Of a stretch of 46,858 nucleotides of DNA, positions 46,797 through 46,858 are shown one piece after another. Made by a program: the position numbers and the translations under genes. Each line of letters begins with the position of its first letter. Positions within the stretch are counted from its first letter, which is position 1. Origin of the DNA: a bacterium (GTDB lineage Bacteria; Armatimonadota; Chthonomonadetes; Chthonomonadales; JAMCWF01); assembly GCA_021842405.1 (NCBI GenBank), contig JAKBZR010000016.1, positions 1 through 46,858 of the forward strand. The letters run 5' to 3'. The notes under the pieces were generated by a model. That model made no database searches, was not told the origin of the DNA, and saw nothing but the letters and a program-made list of their open reading frames with translations.

Positions 46797-46858
46797 ACCC
46801 TCCGGACCTCCGATCCATACGAGATAAGTTCATTTGAAGCGATATTAAGCTCGCCTCG

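Noticed and set aside
1-46858. CRISPR arrays, rRNA or tRNA genes
   Set aside because: I saw no regularly spaced direct repeats, and no rRNA or tRNA signature in the gaps; the repeats present are palindromic and dispersed.

Overview
The window is ~46.9 kb of bacterial chromosome with moderately high GC. The gene mix suggests an uncultured Armatimonadota-like or similar lineage, but taxonomy is only an inference. Recognisable genes include riboflavin synthesis (ribBA 3' end, ribH), an HtrA-type protease, a PHP phosphatase, a ferredoxin, a PduO-type adenosyltransferase, MTA phosphorylase, and a CcrM-like DNA methyltransferase. There are several glycoside hydrolase or carbohydrate genes (GH36-like, GH106-like, an AraA-like isomerase, RhaT), a UPF0182 membrane protein, and a PcrA/UvrD helicase.

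Two loci look most worth follow-up. (1) A tight co-directional trio, DUF763 - beta-class DNA methyltransferase - PcrA/UvrD helicase, with a 19-bp palindrome that contains TATAAT upstream. (2) A minus-strand cluster (26918-34291) with a split or frameshifted ECF sigma factor, an unannotated 57-aa membrane peptide ending in a CGC motif, and a 10-cysteine secreted mini-protein with a near-perfect Shine-Dalgarno. That mini-protein is followed by a terminator-like hairpin, an exported unknown, a DUF1573 protein, and two DUF2079 membrane proteins flanking a DPM1-type glycosyltransferase.

The intergenic regions carry at least two dispersed repeat families. Family A looks like a MITE: 13-bp terminal inverted repeats, CGWAAGAGTTCAG-like, with 6-bp target duplications visible in two copies. 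Family B has ends TTGAAAAAGTCGCYGGAGCCCG..TTTCGTCATTCCCGC. A small CCTGCCTGC/GCAGACAGG palindrome also recurs and appears once in frame inside pcrA. Gene remnants (a DUF2079 C-terminus and a transposase HTH) occur among these repeats. No CRISPR array, rRNA or tRNA was recognised.
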